Origin: G963678095 sp963678095 | GTDB lineage: Bacteria; Bacillota; Negativicutes; Selenomonadales; Selenomonadaceae | Assembly (NCBI GenBank): GCA_963678095.2 | Contig: CAXXXP010000001.1 | Location: 620,001-684,000 of the forward strand | Direction of reading: 5' to 3' | DNA: 64,000 nt | In this document: positions 23,950 through 33,084 of the stretch, piece by piece | Layout of the letters: each line of letters opens with the position of its first letter | Position numbering within the stretch: the stretch's first letter is position 1 | Notes under the pieces: model-generated | Database searches by the model: none | What the model saw: only the letters and a program-made list of their open reading frames with translations | Told to the model about the DNA's origin: nothing | Position numbers and translations under genes: made by a program

Positions 23950-24549
23950 ATGATAGGATATTTGCATGGCCGTGTCACCCATCTGATGGTGGACTGTTGC
24001 CTGCTGGATGTACAGGGCGTCGGTTACCGGGTATTTATTGCCGATTCCACACGGACGAAGCTGAAACTTGGGCAGGAAGCCACGCTCTTTACGTATTTGA
24101 ATGTTCGGGAAGATGCGCTGCTTTTATATGGATTTTATACGCAGCCTGAATATGATTTATTTAATAAGCTGATTTCGGTTTCTGGTATTGGTCCAAAGGT
24201 TGCCATGGGGATGTTGTCGGCTATAACCGTCGATAATTTATGCCGGGCTATTCAGCAAAAGCAGCTGGGGATTTTAACGAAGCTGCCAGGAATAGGTAAA
24301 AAATCAGCGGAGCGGCTGGTGCTTGAGCTGAAGGATAAAGTACAGGCTCTCGACGATGACCTGGAGGCTTTGTTTGTGCCGGAGGGTGATGGTGGTGCCG
24401 GGGATGTGATTTCCGAAGCCATGCTCGCCTTGCAGTCGCTGGGCTATTCACAGGCGGAAATCACACCGCTACTGAAGAAGGCGACAAAACTGAAAACAGT
24501 CGAAGAGATTATTAAATACGCGCTAAAAGAGTTTGCCGGAAGGGGCTGA
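23950..24549 (+). CDS. ruvA: Holliday junction DNA helicase subunit RuvA
   Basis: 199 residues. An N-terminal OB domain (MIGYLHGRVTHL), two helix-hairpin-helix motifs (ISVSGIGPKVAMGML and LTKLPGIGKKSAERLVLEL) and a C-terminal three-helix domain that contacts RuvB (VISEAMLALQSLGYSQAE) are visible. GGAGG precedes the ATG. RuvA tetramers bind the four-way junction and load RuvB. The stop lies 4 bp before the ruvB ATG. Confidence 0.97.
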   Translation: MIGYLHGRVTHLMVDCCLLDVQGVGYRVFIADSTRTKLKLGQEATLFTYLNVREDALLLYGFYTQPEYDLFNKLISVSGIGPKVAMGMLSAITVDNLCRAIQQKQLGILTKLPGIGKKSAERLVLELKDKVQALDDDLEALFVPEGDGGAGDVISEAMLALQSLGYSQAEITPLLKKATKLKTVEEIIKYALKEFAGRG

Positions 24550-24553
24550 GACT

Positions 24554-25561
24554 ATGGAAGAATCGGAAAACCGCATTGTTGCCGGTGATGAAATGATGGC
24601 GGATCAATGGCAGTATAGTCTTCGTCCGCGGCACCTGAATGAATATATTGGACAGGATAAAGTAAAGGATAATTTGGCGATTTTTGTCAAAGCGGCACTG
24701 GCTCGCGGCGAGGCGCTCGACCATGTGCTGCTCTATGGCCCGCCGGGCCTTGGCAAGACGACACTGGCGGCAATTATTGCCAACGAACTTGGCGTGAACT
24801 TCAGGGTGACCTCTGGACCGGCAATTGAAAGGTCTGGCGATCTGGCGGCTCTGCTCACCAATCTTGGGGAACGCGATGTGCTGTTTATTGATGAAATCCA
24901 TCGCTTATCGCGAAGTGTCGAAGAGGTGTTGTATTCGGCAATGGAAGATTTTGCCTTGGATATTATTATCGGAAAAGGCCCGAGTGCCCGTTCCATTCGC
25001 CTTGACATTGCGCCGTTCACGCTGGTCGGAGCAACAACGAAGGCTGGAGCTTTGGCCCCGCCGTTGCGCGATCGTTTTGGCGTCATATCACGGCTTGAAT
25101 ATTATGAACCGGAGGCGCTGATTCATATCATTAAACGGGCCGCAGAAATACTTGAAATTGATATTGAAGAGCGCGGTGCGCTTGAAATAGCCAGGCGATC
25201 CCGCGGTACGCCGCGAATTGCCAACCGACTGTTAAAGCGTGTGCGTGATTTTGCTCAGATCACGGGGGACGGCGTGATTACGGATGCCGTAGCCGATCAG
25301 GCACTGGCAATGCTTGAGGTCGATAAAATGGGGCTTGATCATACCGATCGCCGCATGCTCGAGGCAATGATCCTGAAGTTTGCCGGTGGCCCCGTCGGGC
25401 TTGACACTCTGGCGGCGGCGATCAGTGAAGAGACCGATACGATCGGTGATGTTTATGAACCCTATCTGCTACAGCTCGGGTTTATAAACCGGACGCCCCG
25501 TGGCCGCGTTGTCACGAGGGCTGGTTATGAGCATATGGGGATTGCCTATATAGAAGATTGA
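24554..25561 (+). CDS. ruvB: Holliday junction DNA helicase subunit RuvB
   Basis: 335 residues from ATG 24554, preceded by GGAAGGGG inside the ruvA end; TTG 24533 would overlap ruvA without a ribosome-binding site. AAA+ ATPase with Walker A GPPGLGKTT, Walker B LFIDEIHRL, sensor 1 VGATTKAG and the arginine-finger region. The C-terminal winged helix ends INRTPRGRVVTRAGYEHMG. It is the motor of branch migration with RuvA. Confidence 0.97.
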   Translation: MEESENRIVAGDEMMADQWQYSLRPRHLNEYIGQDKVKDNLAIFVKAALARGEALDHVLLYGPPGLGKTTLAAIIANELGVNFRVTSGPAIERSGDLAALLTNLGERDVLFIDEIHRLSRSVEEVLYSAMEDFALDIIIGKGPSARSIRLDIAPFTLVGATTKAGALAPPLRDRFGVISRLEYYEPEALIHIIKRAAEILEIDIEERGALEIARRSRGTPRIANRLLKRVRDFAQITGDGVITDAVADQALAMLEVDKMGLDHTDRRMLEAMILKFAGGPVGLDTLAAAISEETDTIGDVYEPYLLQLGFINRTPRGRVVTRAGYEHMGIAYIED

Positions 25562-25574
25562 CAGGTGAGAGAAA

Positions 25575-26192
25575 ATGAAAAAGATATTATTGCATATGTG
25601 CTGTGGACCTTGTTCCTGTTATCCGGTAAAACGCCTGCGTGAGCTGGGCTATGAACCTGTCGGATATTTTTTCAATCCGAATATTCATTCGTACAAGGAA
25701 TTTATGCAGCGGATTGAAACGGCAAAAGAGTTTGCCAGCAAATCTGATATGGAAATTATTGTCGATGATAATTATCAGTTACGAGATTTTTTGACAAGAG
25801 CTCTTAGTGCTGAAGCTGAGAATGCAAATGGGCGCTGCCAGATGTGCTACACCTGGCGCCTCGAGCAGGCGGCAGCGTTCGCGAAGGAAAACGGTTATGA
25901 AATTTTTACCGCCAGTCTTTTTGTGAGTCCTTATCAGCAGCATGAGCTGATGCGTGAAACCGCCGCAGCGGCAGCAAACAAAGAAGGCATTGAATTTTTT
26001 TATGAGGATTTTCGGCCAGGCTGGCAGACTGGTGTGGATATTAGTCTGGAAATGGAGCTGTATCGCCAGCCTTATTGCGGCTGTATTTTTAGTGAAGAGG
26101 AGCGTTACAGCAAAAAACTTCGCCAGCAGCGGCGTCAGGAAGCAAAAGCTAAAAAACAGCTGGCAGCAACCAAAGAACAGGCTGCGAAATAA
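25575..26192 (+). CDS. queH: Epoxyqueuosine reductase QueH
   Basis: 205 residues (former DUF208). Conserved cysteine groups: HMCCGPCSC at 7-15, RCQMCY (about 96-101) and YCGCIFSEEE (about 167-176). These ligate a 4Fe-4S cluster and a second metal in characterised QueH. It catalyses the last step of queuosine synthesis in tRNA, replacing QueG. queA and tgt lie two genes downstream, which supports the role. The last 30 residues are a Lys/Gln/Ala-rich basic tail. Confidence 0.95.
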   Translation: MKKILLHMCCGPCSCYPVKRLRELGYEPVGYFFNPNIHSYKEFMQRIETAKEFASKSDMEIIVDDNYQLRDFLTRALSAEAENANGRCQMCYTWRLEQAAAFAKENGYEIFTASLFVSPYQQHELMRETAAAAANKEGIEFFYEDFRPGWQTGVDISLEMELYRQPYCGCIFSEEERYSKKLRQQRRQEAKAKKQLAATKEQAAK

Positions 26193-26219
26193 TGCCAAGA
26201 GAAAAAGGGAGTGTTTCTG

Positions 26220-27521
26220 GTGAAGCGGATCCGTCATATAGTGAGTATCTTGTTGTTACTTTTGTTGCTGCCGGGGCTCCGGTCAGCAGCGGCTGCTGAA
26301 GTGCCACTGGTGAGGGTTGGCTTATGGCAGGAGCAGGCGAGTTTGCTGCTATCCTCGTCACAGCCGTTTGTTGTAGGCAGCGCTGATACAGCTGCTTTCA
26401 GGCAACAATACCCAGCGGGAACAAAGATTTTTATCGCCTGGAAGGATAAGCAGACTGTTGTTGACGGCAAGCCCTTTGCCGGGCAGAAATTGCTGGTGAC
26501 GCCGCTGGATGAAAAGGCTGCGGATGCTGCCATTGAAGTCAACCGGAAATCTTATCGTGGGACGATTGAAATCAATGTATTGAGCAGCGGCCTGACGGCG
26601 GTTAATAAAATTCCTCTCGAACAGTATTTATACGGCGTGATGCCAAAGGAAATGCCTGATACCTGGCCAGCAGAAGCTCTGAAGGCGCAGGCTGTCGCAG
26701 CGAGAACCTTTGCCCTCTACAGTTTGCATAAACATGAGGCAGAAGGGTTTGATCTCTGCGCGTCTACGCACTGCCAGGTATACGGGGGCAAAACCGTTGA
26801 ATCGGCAAATGCGACAGCAGCGGTTGATGCAACCAGCGGCGAGACCCTGTTATATAAGGGTAAGCCCATTTATGCTTCATTTCATACGACCTCCGGGGGT
26901 ATGACAGAAAACAGCGAGGACGTATGGGGCTCCTATCTGCCCTATTTGCGAGCTGTCCCGGATGATGATCTTGCAACACCTTATGCCAAATGGGAAATGC
27001 AGTTTACCCCGCAAGAACTGACCCAAAAATTGAATGCAGCCGGACTAAGTATTGGAAATTTAGCGGCAATTGAATTGTCACCGCTTAAGGAAAAGTTGGC
27101 AGCGAATCAGGATCGGTCAGCCACCGGCCGCATAAAGACGATGCGGTTCATCGGGGATAAAGGCTCCGTTACGCTTACCGGAGCTAAGGTGCGAAGCGCC
27201 CTTGGGCTCAAGAGCACTCTGTTTGATATTCGGATGATTGTGCCGGAGGAAAAGAAAATATCGGTGCCGATTGGACAGTATTATAAAAAGGACATTGCGG
27301 TCAATTTGCCGCCGTATGAGGAACGCGGCCTTTATACCGACAGTGAAAATATTCGCCGTATCAGTGGTCGTGAAGGCGAACTGATTGCAATTGATGGGCG
27401 CGGCTGGGGGCATGGGCTTGGTATGTCGCAGTGGGGAGCCCAGGTGATGGCAAAACAGCTCGATTATCAGGCGATTTTGCATCACTATTATACAGATATA
27501 GAAATCAAGAAGATATATTAG
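26220..27521 (+). CDS. SpoIID/LytB domain protein
   Basis: 433 residues from GTG 26220, with AGGGAG 9 bp upstream; the in-frame GTG 26211 directly abuts the ribosome-binding site. A signal peptide (basic start, LLLLLLLP core, cleavage near residue 27) is followed by an N-terminal binding part and the SpoIID domain with YLYGVMPKEMPDTWPAEALK, QAVAARTFAL, YFHTTSGG-like FHTTSGGMTE and the C-terminal GWGHGLGMSQWGA. SpoIID is a lytic transglycosylase acting on glycans with denuded peptides during engulfment; in other Firmicutes such proteins remodel the wall. Sporulation of this organism cannot be decided here. Confidence 0.9.
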   Translation: MKRIRHIVSILLLLLLLPGLRSAAAAEVPLVRVGLWQEQASLLLSSSQPFVVGSADTAAFRQQYPAGTKIFIAWKDKQTVVDGKPFAGQKLLVTPLDEKAADAAIEVNRKSYRGTIEINVLSSGLTAVNKIPLEQYLYGVMPKEMPDTWPAEALKAQAVAARTFALYSLHKHEAEGFDLCASTHCQVYGGKTVESANATAAVDATSGETLLYKGKPIYASFHTTSGGMTENSEDVWGSYLPYLRAVPDDDLATPYAKWEMQFTPQELTQKLNAAGLSIGNLAAIELSPLKEKLAANQDRSATGRIKTMRFIGDKGSVTLTGAKVRSALGLKSTLFDIRMIVPEEKKISVPIGQYYKKDIAVNLPPYEERGLYTDSENIRRISGREGELIAIDGRGWGHGLGMSQWGAQVMAKQLDYQAILHHYYTDIEIKKIY

Positions 27522-27532
27522 GAGTTAATTAT

Positions 27533-28591
27533 ATGTTATTATCGGAATTTGACTATGATTTGCCGGAAGAACTGATTGCCCAGACGCCTTGTGAACCGCG
27601 CAATCATTCGCGGCTGATGGTTCTGGACCGCCAGCAGCAAACCGTGCAGCATCAGCATTTTTATGATTTAAAAAACTTTTTAGTGCCGGGGGATACCTTG
27701 ATTTTTAACGATACCCGGGTTATGCCGGCCAGACTGATCGGCCACCGTGATAAAACAGGTGGTAAGGTTGAAGTGTTTTTATTGCGCCGGATAAAGGGCA
27801 ATGAATGGGAAACTTTGGTTAAACCAGGGAAAAAAGCACAGCCTGGTACCGTCATCTGTTTTGGGGAGGAACTTTCCTGTGAAGTTCTGTCACATACCGA
27901 TTTTGGCGGGCGCATTGTCCGGTTTTCTTATGACGGCATCTTTGAGGAAATTCTTGATCGTTTGGGTGAAACGCCATTGCCGCCATATATTCATGAAAAA
28001 CTGGCGGACAAAGAACGCTATCAGACCGTGTATTCGAAGGAACAGGGATCGGCAGCAGCGCCTACCGCCGGATTGCATTTTACCAAAGAGATGATGCAGG
28101 AAATTGAAGCGATGGGGGTTAACCTGGGATTTGTGACGTTGCATGTCGGACTGGGAACCTTTCGTCCGGTAAGCGTCGATAAGATAGAAGACCATGCGAT
28201 GCATAAAGAATACTATTCGGTGCCGGCGGAAACGGCAGAACTTATTGCGGCGACAAAAGCGCGCGGCGGCAGGGTAATTGCCGTGGGAACAACTTCCATT
28301 CGCACATTGGAATCGGCCGCGAAAGCCAAAGGCGTTATCGAGGCCGGCAGTGGCTGGACGGAAATATTTATTTATCCTGGATATGAATTTAAGATTGTTG
28401 ATGCGATGATCACAAATTTTCACTTGCCAAAATCAACGCTGCTGATGCTCATCAGTGCTTTTGCCGGCAAAGAATTTGTTTTATCGGCCTACCAGCAGGC
28501 CGTTGAAGAAAAATATAGATTTTTCAGCTTTGGTGATGCCATGCTGCTTGTTGGCAGCCAGAAGAAAAAAGATCTGGAGGATATAAGTTGA
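27533..28591 (+). CDS. queA: S-adenosylmethionine:tRNA ribosyltransferase-isomerase QueA
   Basis: 352 residues from ATG 27533, preceded by AGGAG right at the stop of the SpoIID gene. Signatures: FDYDLPEELIAQTP at the start, FNDTRVMPARL, GSAAAPTAGLHFT and the C-terminal NFHLPKSTLLMLISAFAG. It transfers the ribosyl part of SAM to preQ1 in tRNA to make epoxyqueuosine, the substrate of QueH. Its TGA overlaps the TTG start of tgt. Confidence 0.97.
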   Translation: MLLSEFDYDLPEELIAQTPCEPRNHSRLMVLDRQQQTVQHQHFYDLKNFLVPGDTLIFNDTRVMPARLIGHRDKTGGKVEVFLLRRIKGNEWETLVKPGKKAQPGTVICFGEELSCEVLSHTDFGGRIVRFSYDGIFEEILDRLGETPLPPYIHEKLADKERYQTVYSKEQGSAAAPTAGLHFTKEMMQEIEAMGVNLGFVTLHVGLGTFRPVSVDKIEDHAMHKEYYSVPAETAELIAATKARGGRVIAVGTTSIRTLESAAKAKGVIEAGSGWTEIFIYPGYEFKIVDAMITNFHLPKSTLLMLISAFAGKEFVLSAYQQAVEEKYRFFSFGDAMLLVGSQKKKDLEDIS

Positions 28592-29700
28592 CTGCAATAA
28601 GATATGAATTAATCAAGCAATGCCCCGAAACTGGTGCTCGCGCCGGCCGGATTCATACCCCGCATGGTACCTTTGACACGCCTATTTTTATGCCGGTTGG
28701 CACGCAGGCTACGGTAAAAACGATGTCCCCGGAAGAATTAAAGGATATGGGGGCTGGAATTATCCTGAGCAATACGTATCATCTATTTTTGCGCCCAGGC
28801 TCCGAGCTGGTGAAGGAAGCCGGCGGGCTGCACAAGTTTATGAACTGGGATCGCGCCATTTTGACCGATAGCGGCGGCTTTCAGGTGTTCAGTCTGGGAG
28901 ATTTGCGCAAAATCACGGAAGACGGCGTAACGTTCCGCTCCCATATTGACGGTTCGAAAAAATTTTTGTCGCCGGAAGTTGCCACCAAAGTTCAGATGGA
29001 CCTCGGGGCGGATATCATTATGGCATTTGACGAATGCGTGCCGTATCCGGCAGATCATGAATATGCCAAGCAGTCCACCTTGCGGACGACCCGTTGGGCT
29101 AAGCGTTGCAAGGATACGCTGACGCGGGAAGACCAGGGCTTGTTCGGTATTGTTCAGGGTGGAATGTATAAGGATCTGCGGACCATGAGCGTGAATGACT
29201 TGCTCGAGCTTGATTTTCCGGGATATGCTGTCGGCGGACTTAGCGTCGGGGAGCCTAAAGACATGATGTATGAAATTTTGGAGCACACTGTAAGACAGCT
29301 GCCGCAGACTAAGCCGCGCTACCTGATGGGGGTAGGCACGCCGGATTGTCTGGTGGAAGGTGTAATGCACGGTATCGACATGTTTGACTGTGTTTTCCCG
29401 ACCAGGGTTGCCCGCAATGGCACGGCGATGACCTGGAAGGGGCGTCTTGTGATTAAAAATGCCGAATACGCCCATGATTTCGGGCCGATTGATGAAAATT
29501 GCGGCTGTTATGCTTGCCGTAATTATTCACGGGCCTATATTCGCCATCTTGTCCGGGTCAATGAAATTTTTGGCTTGCGCTTAATGACGATGCATAATCT
29601 CTATTTCCTGCAGGATTTCATGCGGCAGATGCGACAGGCTATTCTTGAAGATCGCTTTGTCGAGTTTCGCAAGAAATTTTTAGCTGGCTATGTCCATTGA
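28588..29700 (+). CDS. tgt: tRNA-guanine transglycosylase
   Basis: 370 residues from TTG 28588, overlapping the queA stop (TTGA), with TGGAGG 8-9 bp upstream. Catalytic Asp in LTDSGGFQVFSLG, a second Asp in GIDMFDCVFPTR and the Zn-binding CGCYACRNYSRAYIRH are all present. It exchanges guanine-34 for preQ1 in tRNAs with GUN anticodons. Translationally coupled to queA. Confidence 0.98.
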   Translation: MTAIRYELIKQCPETGARAGRIHTPHGTFDTPIFMPVGTQATVKTMSPEELKDMGAGIILSNTYHLFLRPGSELVKEAGGLHKFMNWDRAILTDSGGFQVFSLGDLRKITEDGVTFRSHIDGSKKFLSPEVATKVQMDLGADIIMAFDECVPYPADHEYAKQSTLRTTRWAKRCKDTLTREDQGLFGIVQGGMYKDLRTMSVNDLLELDFPGYAVGGLSVGEPKDMMYEILEHTVRQLPQTKPRYLMGVGTPDCLVEGVMHGIDMFDCVFPTRVARNGTAMTWKGRLVIKNAEYAHDFGPIDENCGCYACRNYSRAYIRHLVRVNEIFGLRLMTMHNLYFLQDFMRQMRQAILEDRFVEFRKKFLAGYVH

Positions 29701-29776
29701 TTTTAAAGGACTTCCGCGCTGGCTGTCGAAATTAATAGAATTGTGACTGAATATATGATTTAGGGGGGATTTGGCA

Positions 29777-30070
29777 ATGGATGCAGAAACAACAGGATTG
29801 GTCGTATCCTACGGACCGATTGTCTTTATGGTTGTGCTCTTTTACTTTTTGCTGTACAAGCCGCAGAAAAAAGAACAAAAGCGCCGCATAGGAATGCTGG
29901 AAACACTGAAAAAGGGCAACCGGGTGTTGACGCTTGGCGGTATTTATGGAGAAATTACAGCGATTCATGAGAACGTCATAAAGCTGAAGATCGCTGATAA
30001 TGTTGAAATTCAGGTGGCACGGGCCTCTATCAGTGCCAATGTTTCACAAGATGAAGCAGACGCCAAGTAA
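29777..30070 (+). CDS. yajC: Preprotein translocase subunit YajC
   Basis: 97 residues from ATG 29777, 8 bp after GGGGGG. One membrane helix (about 13-31, PIVFMVVLFYFLLYKPQKKEQ) and a cytoplasmic domain with RVLTLGGIYGEI are visible, the standard YajC layout. It joins SecDF in the holotranslocon; secD and secF lie 1.8 kb downstream, interrupted by three other genes. Confidence 0.95.
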   Translation: MDAETTGLVVSYGPIVFMVVLFYFLLYKPQKKEQKRRIGMLETLKKGNRVLTLGGIYGEITAIHENVIKLKIADNVEIQVARASISANVSQDEADAK

Positions 30071-30659
30071 GGCTTTGTCCGATAGCCGGGCGGCAGCAGC
30101 GAAGCAGCTTCTTCGCCGCCAGGTTTTGGCGCGGCGGCGCCAGCTTTCGCCGGCCGTCATCGAAGAGCAAAGTCAGAGGATTTTTGATCAGCTTGTCCTG
30201 CTGCCCGAGTTTAAAGCGGCCAAATGCCTGTTTTGCTATGTGGCAATGTCCGATGAAGTGCAGACCAACAGTATTATTGAGCACGCGCTGGCCGCGGGGA
30301 AAACAGTCTGCGTGCCGCAGGTTGTCGATCACGCTGGTGGCACTATGGTGGCGGTTCGGCTGCATTCGCCACTGGAACTTACGCAGGGAGCTTTTTCGAT
30401 ATCGACAGCTCCGGCTGGTGCCGAGGTGATTGCTCCGGCGGCAGTGGATCTGATAATTGTTCCCGGAGCTGGCTTTAGCAGCGATGGGGGGCGCCTTGGC
30501 ATGGGGGGCGGCTTTTATGACCGATACCTTGTGCTGGCCAGCCAAGCTTTTTCCTTGGGACTGGCTTTTGACTGCCAGCTGCTGGAAGACCTGCCAGCGG
30601 AGACACATGATTGTAAACTGACGGCATTACTGCTGCCAGATGGCCTTGTGCGCTGCTAG
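30051..30659 (+). CDS. 5-formyltetrahydrofolate cyclo-ligase
   Basis: About 202 residues. A basic N-terminus, LFCYVAMSDEVQT, the substrate loop DLIIVPGAGFSSDGGRLGMGGGFYDR (key parts VPG, GGRLGMGGGFYDR) and the C-terminal LPAETHD are family features. It converts 5-formyl-THF to methenyl-THF using ATP. The start is uncertain: ATG 30051 overlaps yajC by 20 nt without a clear ribosome-binding site, suggesting coupled translation; ATG 30039 is the alternative. Confidence 0.93.
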   Translation: MKQTPSKALSDSRAAAAKQLLRRQVLARRRQLSPAVIEEQSQRIFDQLVLLPEFKAAKCLFCYVAMSDEVQTNSIIEHALAAGKTVCVPQVVDHAGGTMVAVRLHSPLELTQGAFSISTAPAGAEVIAPAAVDLIIVPGAGFSSDGGRLGMGGGFYDRYLVLASQAFSLGLAFDCQLLEDLPAETHDCKLTALLLPDGLVRC

Positions 30660-30697
30660 CTTCCAGGCTAAAAGATATATAATTGGGCGGGATTGTT

Positions 30698-31408
30698 ATG
30701 GAAATAAAAATTGGCATCGCTAAGACAAAAAAATATGCAGTATCTCATTCCGGTGATTGCTGTGAGATAGCTGAGCGCCCCCATGGCGGGATTTCGGCTG
30801 TGCTTGCCGATGGGCAGGGCAGTGGTCTGTCGGCACATCATACCAGCAGCTGGGTTGTAAATAAGGCGGTATCGCTGATTATGGATGGCGCACGCGACGG
30901 GGCGGTTGCTCGGGCGGTTCATGATTATCTGTATGCGATGAAAGATCGCAAGGTATCTTGTACCCTTACCGTTCTTAGTGCGGATCTGGAAACGGAAACC
31001 ATTGTTATCAGCCGCAATTCGAATTGTCCGGTCATCGTGAAGACGGAGGAATATCTGTCTATATACGATGAGGAAGTCAATCCGATCGGCGTTCATCGCC
31101 ATATGAAGCCGCTGATGTACGAGGTTCCTTTTTCCCCGGGGATGCTGATTGTATCCTATACCGACGGGATCCAGGCTGCTGGACGGAAGGCCGGGCTGCC
31201 GCAGGCGGATTTTGCGGTGATTGAAAAAATCATCATGGAAAATACTGCCGAGGATGCCGAGTTTATTGCCCAAAGCATTTTGGATTATGCCCTGCAGGTA
31301 GACCACGAAAAGCCGGGGGATGATATGACGGTAGTTGTCATGGGAATCTGTGACAAGGCAGAACAGAGTAATAAGGTACAGCATTTAAGTGCCTCTTATC
31401 CATTTTAA
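30698..31408 (+). CDS. SpoIIE-type PP2C-like phosphatase domain protein
   Basis: 236 residues from ATG 30698. A compact SpoIIE/RsbU-like fold with VLADGQGSGLSAHHTS (metal-binding Asp-Gly), LIVSYTDGIQAAGR and DDMTVVVMG near the end (about 215) is present without any sensor or transmembrane domain. Family members dephosphorylate anti-anti-sigma factors or similar Ser-phosphoproteins. The partner is not encoded here. It lies with the small P-loop gene between folate and Sec genes, which is not a standard SpoIIE context. Confidence 0.8.
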   Translation: MEIKIGIAKTKKYAVSHSGDCCEIAERPHGGISAVLADGQGSGLSAHHTSSWVVNKAVSLIMDGARDGAVARAVHDYLYAMKDRKVSCTLTVLSADLETETIVISRNSNCPVIVKTEEYLSIYDEEVNPIGVHRHMKPLMYEVPFSPGMLIVSYTDGIQAAGRKAGLPQADFAVIEKIIMENTAEDAEFIAQSILDYALQVDHEKPGDDMTVVVMGICDKAEQSNKVQHLSASYPF

Positions 31409-31424
31409 AGAGGGGTTGGGCGTG

Positions 31425-31778
31425 ATGGTGATTGCTATTGTTGGCGTCTGTGCTTCTGGGAAGACGACGCTTGTCCGAGGTCTTAAAACAGCAGGATTCA
31501 ATGCCTATAATGTCGCGCAGGAACATTCCTGTATAAAAAAGTTTTGGAACAAGCATGCGCCTGATTTGCTGATTATGATTGACGCCAGCCTGGCGGCAAT
31601 AAAAAAACGCCGTCTGGTTTACTGGGATGAGTCGCGGCTTCAGGCGCAGCATGAACGTTTGCGTGATGCCAGAGCGCATGTCGATTTATATCTCCAGACA
31701 GATGAGCTAACAGAGCAAGAGGTGCTGGGAAAAGTCATTGCTTTTATAAAAGCACAGGAAACATCCGGCACTTTTTAG
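31425..31778 (+). CDS. Small P-loop NTPase/kinase-like protein
   Basis: 117 residues from ATG 31425, after AGAGGGG. Walker A GVCASGKTTL at about residues 7-16 is followed by a short fold with DLLIMIDASLAAIKKRR and a final helix. It resembles a minimal adenylylate-kinase-like P-loop domain and is too short for a known nucleotide kinase. It starts 16 bp after the SpoIIE-type gene, suggesting they function together. The specific substrate is unknown. Confidence 0.7.
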   Translation: MVIAIVGVCASGKTTLVRGLKTAGFNAYNVAQEHSCIKKFWNKHAPDLLIMIDASLAAIKKRRLVYWDESRLQAQHERLRDARAHVDLYLQTDELTEQEVLGKVIAFIKAQETSGTF

Positions 31779-31839
31779 TGCCGATGGAATTTTACATAAA
31801 AGAGTATGTGCTGACGGGCCATACATAGGAGGGACTAGA

Positions 31840-33084
31840 GTGAGAAAGGACAGTTTGATAAAACTGATTGCCCTTATCGTTGTGATTGTCGGAGGGTTTG
31901 CGGCGTTTGTGTCACCACTGGCATACTCGATCCGACAGGGGCTTGATCTGCAGGGCGGTACGCATGTTGTGCTTGAGGGGGTAGATACTCCGCAGGCAGC
32001 AGTAAATGAGGACGCCATGCAGCGTGTAGTCAAAATTATCGAGAAACGCGTCAATGAACTGGGCCTGACAGAGCCGCTGATTCAGCGGGAAGGAGAACGG
32101 CGGATTATCGTCGAACTTCCGGGCATTAAAGATCCAGACAAGGCAATTCAGATTCTCGGTAAGACAGCAATGCTGGAATTTAAGGATGAAGCCGGTAACA
32201 CGGTATTGACAGGAACGGATTTAAAGGATGCGCACGAGCAGACCGACCAGAGTAATCAGAACTTGGTTGCGCTGGAGTTTAGCGATGAAGGTGGCCGTAA
32301 ATTTGCCGATTTGACGACAAAAAATGTCGGCAAAAAAATTGCAATCCTGCTTGATGGCGAAGTTCTCACCGCACCGCATGTCAATGAGCCGATCACTGGT
32401 GGTAAGGCGGTAATCACGGGTTCGAAAACTCTTGAAGAGGCACATAATCTGGCAATTATGCTGCGCTCGGGTTCGCTGCCGGTGAAGGTGGATCTTGTCG
32501 AAACAAGAACGGTAGGACCTACGCTCGGACAGGATTCTAAAGTTAAAAGCGAATTTGCTTTTGCGATCGGCATTGGTGTCGTTATTTTGTTTATGATTTT
32601 GTTTTATCGCCTGCCGGGCTTTATTGCTGACATCAGCCTGATGGCATACGTCTTGATGCTGCTGTTTGTTTTGAAGATGCTCAGCGCGACTATGACACTG
32701 CCGGGAATTGCTGGTATTATCCTGTCGATTGGGATGGCGGTAGATGCCAACGTGTTGATATTCGAGCATTTTAAAGAAGAGTATCAGTTGGGCAAGAGCC
32801 TGCGTTTTTCCATGGAAGCCGGTTACAAGCGTGCTTTTATGACAATATTTGATTCACATACGACAACGATTCTGGCAGCACTGGTTCTCTTCTTTATGGG
32901 TTCGGGCACTGTGCGGGGCTTTGCTGTTACCTTGGGTGTCGGTACGGTCTTGAGTCTTTTTACAGCAACGACTTTTACGCAGTACATGCTGCGGCTTTTG
33001 ATTGGGGCAAATTTGTTTAAAAGTCCTGGCATTTATGGGGCATCGGCCCGCGCAGCGGAGGTGAATAGCAATGAAAAAATTTGA
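31840..33084 (+). CDS. secD: Protein translocase subunit SecD
   Basis: 414 residues, GTG start with AGGAGGGAC upstream. TM1 at the N-terminus, DLQGGTHVVLEG, the P1 periplasmic domain and then five TM helices with GIAGIILSIGMAVDANVLIFE are all as expected for a short Firmicutes SecD. It uses the proton gradient to assist late steps of export. It overlaps secF by 14 nt. Confidence 0.97.
   Translation: MRKDSLIKLIALIVVIVGGFAAFVSPLAYSIRQGLDLQGGTHVVLEGVDTPQAAVNEDAMQRVVKIIEKRVNELGLTEPLIQREGERRIIVELPGIKDPDKAIQILGKTAMLEFKDEAGNTVLTGTDLKDAHEQTDQSNQNLVALEFSDEGGRKFADLTTKNVGKKIAILLDGEVLTAPHVNEPITGGKAVITGSKTLEEAHNLAIMLRSGSLPVKVDLVETRTVGPTLGQDSKVKSEFAFAIGIGVVILFMILFYRLPGFIADISLMAYVLMLLFVLKMLSATMTLPGIAGIILSIGMAVDANVLIFEHFKEEYQLGKSLRFSMEAGYKRAFMTIFDSHTTTILAALVLFFMGSGTVRGFAVTLGVGTVLSLFTATTFTQYMLRLLIGANLFKSPGIYGASARAAEVNSNEKI

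Noticed and set aside
31770..31788. GGCACT/AGTGCC hairpin after the P-loop gene as terminator
   Set aside because: No T-run follows, and secD starts shortly after.
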